Source: Candidatus Nomurabacteria bacterium
GTDB lineage: Bacteria; Patescibacteriota; Minisyncoccia; Phycocordibacterales; UBA9973
DNA: 8,065 nucleotides
Direction of reading: 5' to 3'
Assembly: GCA_026395935.1 (NCBI GenBank)
Contig: JAPLXT010000082.1
Span: forward strand, 1-8,065
The notes below the pieces were generated by a model. That model was not told the origin of the DNA. It made no database searches and worked only from the letters and a program-made list of their open reading frames with translations. Position numbers and translations under genes: made by a program. Shown piece after piece: positions 6,462 through 8,065 of the stretch. Positions within the stretch are counted from its first letter, which is position 1; each line of letters starts with the position of its first letter.

Positions 6462-7667
6462 ATGTTATTTACTTACGAATCCATCACAAATACAGGGGAA
6501 AAGAAAGTTGGATCTATAGATGCTTCATCTAAAGATTCGGCTATTTCAGCAATTCAGCGAAGAGGGTTGATAGTTTCTTCTATTAAAGAAGAAGGAATCA
6601 AAAATGGTATATTCAAATCATCTTTTTTTCAAAAAAGAATAAAAATGAAAGATGTCGTAATTATGTCGCGACAAATCTCTACTTTATTCGAGGCGCAAGT
6701 CTCTGCTTTGAAGGCTTTTAATTTACTTGCTTCAAATACTGAAAATCCTGCCTTAGTAAAAATTTTAAATACAATATCTTCAGATATAGAATCTGGTATT
6801 TCTATTTCTGAAGCTCTCTCTCGTCATCCTGATATCTTTTCTATCTTTTATGTAAATATGGTTAAAGCAGGGGAGGAATCAGGTAAGCTCACACAGACTT
6901 TCTCATATCTAGCAGAATACCTTGATCGTCAATATCAACTTACTTCCAAGACTAAGAATGCTCTTATATATCCATCGTTCGTTATTGGAGTCTTTCTTAT
7001 CGTTATGATTCTGATGTTCGTTTTTATTGTTCCTAAGTTGGCAGTTATTATCAAAGACTCAGGTCAGGTTATTCCTTTTTCCACTAAGATTGTTTTTGCA
7101 TTAAGTGATTTGTTAATCAATTATGGGTTATTTGTAGTTGTTGGAGTGTTTATTTTTGTCATGTATATTATTCATTTATCGAAAACACAATCTGGTCAAA
7201 AGTATTTAGATAGACTAAAGCTCACTACTCCTGTTTTAAAGAATATATATATCAAGCTTTATCTTTCCAGAATTGCTGACAACTTAGATACATTATTATC
7301 TTCGGGTGTTACTATTATTCGTTCGATTGAACTCACTTCTGTTGTTGTTGGTAATAGAGTATATGAAGATTTATTGAAAGATGTAACTGAAAAGGTTAAA
7401 GGAGGTAATTCTTTATCTGAAGCTTTTGCATCTTCCCCGGAAATTCCACCAATTATGACAGGTATGATTCGTGTTGGGGAAGAGACGGGATCTCTCGGAA
7501 GTATTTTGAAAACTTTGGGTAAATTTTACAATCGTGAGGTGAATGAGGCTGTAGATACAATGGTTTCTTTGATAGAACCGATGATGATTGTGGCACTTGG
7601 ATTAGGAGTCGGGCTTCTTCTAACTTCTGTTTTGATGCCGATTTACAATATTGCTGGTGGAATTTAA
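6462..7667 (+). CDS. pilC: Type IV pilus inner-membrane platform protein PilC (GspF family)
   Basis: PilC is the polytopic membrane platform on which PilB and PilT act to add or remove pilin. The 401-residue protein has the usual length and plan: a small N-terminal cytoplasmic domain (about 1-60), a first T2SSF domain (about 64-188) and a second one (about 265-391). Membrane segments lie at about 171-191, 218-240 and 368-393. Each repeat keeps the family signature, VKAGEESGKL at 134-143 and IRVGEETGSL at 336-345, and the membrane-entry motifs ALIYPSFV (167-174) and EPMMIVALG (372-380) are also seen. It starts 5 bases after the pilT stop without a Shine-Dalgarno sequence and is the last gene of the tight cluster. 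Nothing suggests damage. Confidence 0.95.
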   Translation: MLFTYESITNTGEKKVGSIDASSKDSAISAIQRRGLIVSSIKEEGIKNGIFKSSFFQKRIKMKDVVIMSRQISTLFEAQVSALKAFNLLASNTENPALVKILNTISSDIESGISISEALSRHPDIFSIFYVNMVKAGEESGKLTQTFSYLAEYLDRQYQLTSKTKNALIYPSFVIGVFLIVMILMFVFIVPKLAVIIKDSGQVIPFSTKIVFALSDLLINYGLFVVVGVFIFVMYIIHLSKTQSGQKYLDRLKLTTPVLKNIYIKLYLSRIADNLDTLLSSGVTIIRSIELTSVVVGNRVYEDLLKDVTEKVKGGNSLSEAFASSPEIPPIMTGMIRVGEETGSLGSILKTLGKFYNREVNEAVDTMVSLIEPMMIVALGLGVGLLLTSVLMPIYNIAGGI

Positions 7668-7687
7668 AGAAATCTGTGATTTTTGAC

Positions 7688-7696
7688 TTATCCACA
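7688..7696 (+). promoter_or_regulatory. Perfect DnaA-box-like 9-mer
   Basis: TTATCCACA is identical to the strict consensus DnaA box. It lies in the gap between pilC and the prepilin gene, about 34 bases upstream of the predicted -10. It overlaps a TTGACT hexamer (7683-7688) that is too far from the -10 to be its -35. DnaA can act as a transcription factor at single boxes, so regulation of the pilin promoter is possible, but a single 9-mer can also occur by chance. Confidence 0.4.
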
Positions 7697-7726
7697 CATC
7701 ACTCTTGTGCTTTAAAGAATTTTATA

Positions 7727-7735
7727 TGATATAAT
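7727..7735 (+). promoter_or_regulatory. Consensus extended -10 promoter of the prepilin gene
   Basis: TG-A-TATAAT is a full-consensus extended -10 element: TG at 7727-7728 and TATAAT at 7730-7735. A weak TTGTGC (7705-7710) with a 19-base spacer is the best -35 candidate; an extended -10 may not need one. Transcription would start near 7742, giving a leader of about 60 bases before the ATG at 7802, unlike the near-leaderless upstream promoters. A separate strong promoter suits a structural subunit needed in many copies. Confidence 0.65.
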
Positions 7736-7760
7736 ATAAGTATTAAAAAATGAGGTCGCG

Positions 7761-7778
7761 GTCTTTTATACTAAAGAC
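7761..7778 (+). promoter_or_regulatory. Small stem-loop in the predicted prepilin leader
   Basis: GTCTTT (7761-7766) and AAAGAC (7773-7778) form a perfect 6-bp stem with a 6-base loop (TATACT). It is followed by a purely A/T-rich stretch up to the start codon. Placed about 20 bases into the predicted leader, it could protect the 5' end of the message or affect translation. It is not a terminator, because the stem is weak and has no T-run. Short AT-rich stems like this can arise by chance. Confidence 0.35.
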
Positions 7779-7801
7779 AAATTATTAATTAAAATTTAAT
7801 C

Positions 7802-8065
7802 ATGAAAAAAAATAAAGGTTTTACGCTTATTGAACGTCTCGTCGTTATTGCAATTATTGGTATTTTGGCTTCAGTAGTTTGAGCGTCCTTAACTAGTGCT
7901 CGAATAAAGGGTAAGGTTGCTGCTATAGAGTCCACAATGTCTTCAATGCGCGCTGCAGCAGAGATTGGAATGGCAAATGGTAAATACATAGCAAATATTT
8001 GTACTAAAACAAGTACTGAGGGAGGTATAAAGACTTTACTAGATTCCATTACACTCGCTTCTTCC
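7802..8065 (+). pseudogene. Type IV prepilin with an in-frame TGA; 3' end outside the window
   Basis: The reading frame from ATG 7802 begins MKKNKG followed by FTLIERLVVIAIIGILASVV, a class III prepilin N-terminus: short basic leader, peptidase site after Gly6, Phe at mature +1, Glu11 at mature +5, and a hydrophobic helix. Codon 27 (bases 7880-7882) is TGA. After it the same frame stays open for 61 codons to the window edge and still looks like pilin (ASLTSARIKGK, SSMRAAAEIGMANGKY, a Cys in NICTK). Related pilins have Leu at the TGA position, and TTA to TGA is a single T-to-G change. Residue 12 is Arg (CGT) where Leu is almost universal, again one T-to-G change from CTT. The gene may be inactivated, misread in sequencing, or subject to read-through. 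A genome-wide TGA reassignment is unlikely, since eight upstream genes have no internal TGA. Its own promoter and leader lie in the preceding gap. Confidence 0.85.

Noticed and set aside
7453..7695. Minus-strand open frame of 80 codons opposite the end of pilC.
   Set aside because: Most of it lies within the secure pilC gene, and it has no recognisable domain.
7668..7801. Transcription terminator after pilC.
   Set aside because: No GC-rich stem followed by a T-run was found in the gap; the only stem (7761-7778) is weak and lies after the pilin promoter.
7880..7901. Possible selenocysteine insertion at the pilin TGA: GAGC (7881-7884) can pair with GCTC (7898-7901).
   Set aside because: The stem is only 4 bp plus wobbles, the loop is 13 bases, and the position is a hydrophobic Leu site in a structural helix where selenocysteine has no plausible role.
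7789..8049. Minus-strand open frame of 86 codons opposite the prepilin, uninterrupted where the pilin has its TGA.
   Set aside because: The plus strand has an unmistakable prepilin N-terminus, promoter and leader; the antisense frame has no known features.
7802..8065. Genetic code with TGA as glycine or tryptophan throughout the genome.
   Set aside because: Eight long genes contain no internal TGA. An AT-rich genome with a reassigned TGA would use it often. The expected residue at the site is Leu.
1..8065. Mobile elements, CRISPR arrays, tRNA or rRNA genes.
   Set aside because: No transposase, spaced direct repeats or RNA-gene-like sequence was seen; coding density is nearly complete and gene order is a standard pilus cluster.

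Overview
The window is an AT-rich, plus-strand-only gene cluster for a type IV pilus machine. Eight intact genes lie almost end to end (gaps of 1 to 8 bases, except 43 bases before the response regulator). They are followed, after 134 bases, by the start of a prepilin gene that carries an in-frame TGA and runs off the right edge. Gene order is pilM, pilN-like, pilO-like, a membrane-anchored protein in the usual pilP position with a fibronectin-like C-terminus, pilB, a CheY-like response regulator, pilT, pilC, prepilin.

The likely source is a bacterium of the Candidate Phyla Radiation (Patescibacteria), probably a Parcubacteria-type lineage. This is an inference from several traits: the prepilin N-terminus of the form GFTLIE.LVVIAIIGILASVV, the SFIPKKP motif at the start of the PilN-like protein, a PilB that has lost most of its tetracysteine zinc site, and compact AT-rich gene packing. 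No recognisable outer-membrane secretin (PilQ) gene is seen, which fits a cell without a classical outer membrane, but both flanks lie outside the window.

Layout: bases 1-38 hold an extended -10 promoter only a few bases from the pilM start codon. Bases 39-3231 encode the inner-membrane assembly platform (PilM on the cytoplasmic side, the N/O/P-like single-pass proteins facing outward). Bases 3233-4960 encode the extension ATPase PilB. A second promoter at about 4990 would give a nearly leaderless transcript for the response regulator (5004-5393), the retraction-type ATPase PilT (5398-6456) and the platform protein PilC (6462-7667). The 134-base gap after pilC has a perfect DnaA-box-like 9-mer, a consensus extended -10 promoter and a small hairpin in the predicted leader of the prepilin gene.

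How the parts work together, from knowledge of the families: prepilin is inserted in the membrane, processed by a prepilin peptidase (not in this window), and polymerised on PilC by PilB. PilT would drive disassembly, PilM/N/O and the P-like protein couple the cytoplasmic motors to the envelope, and the response regulator may tune the motors. The points most worth a second look are the TGA-interrupted prepilin, the PilP-position protein with a fibronectin-like domain, the telomere-like CCCCAA repeat coding for the PilN tail, the altered motifs of PilT and PilB, and the complete lack of Shine-Dalgarno sequences.
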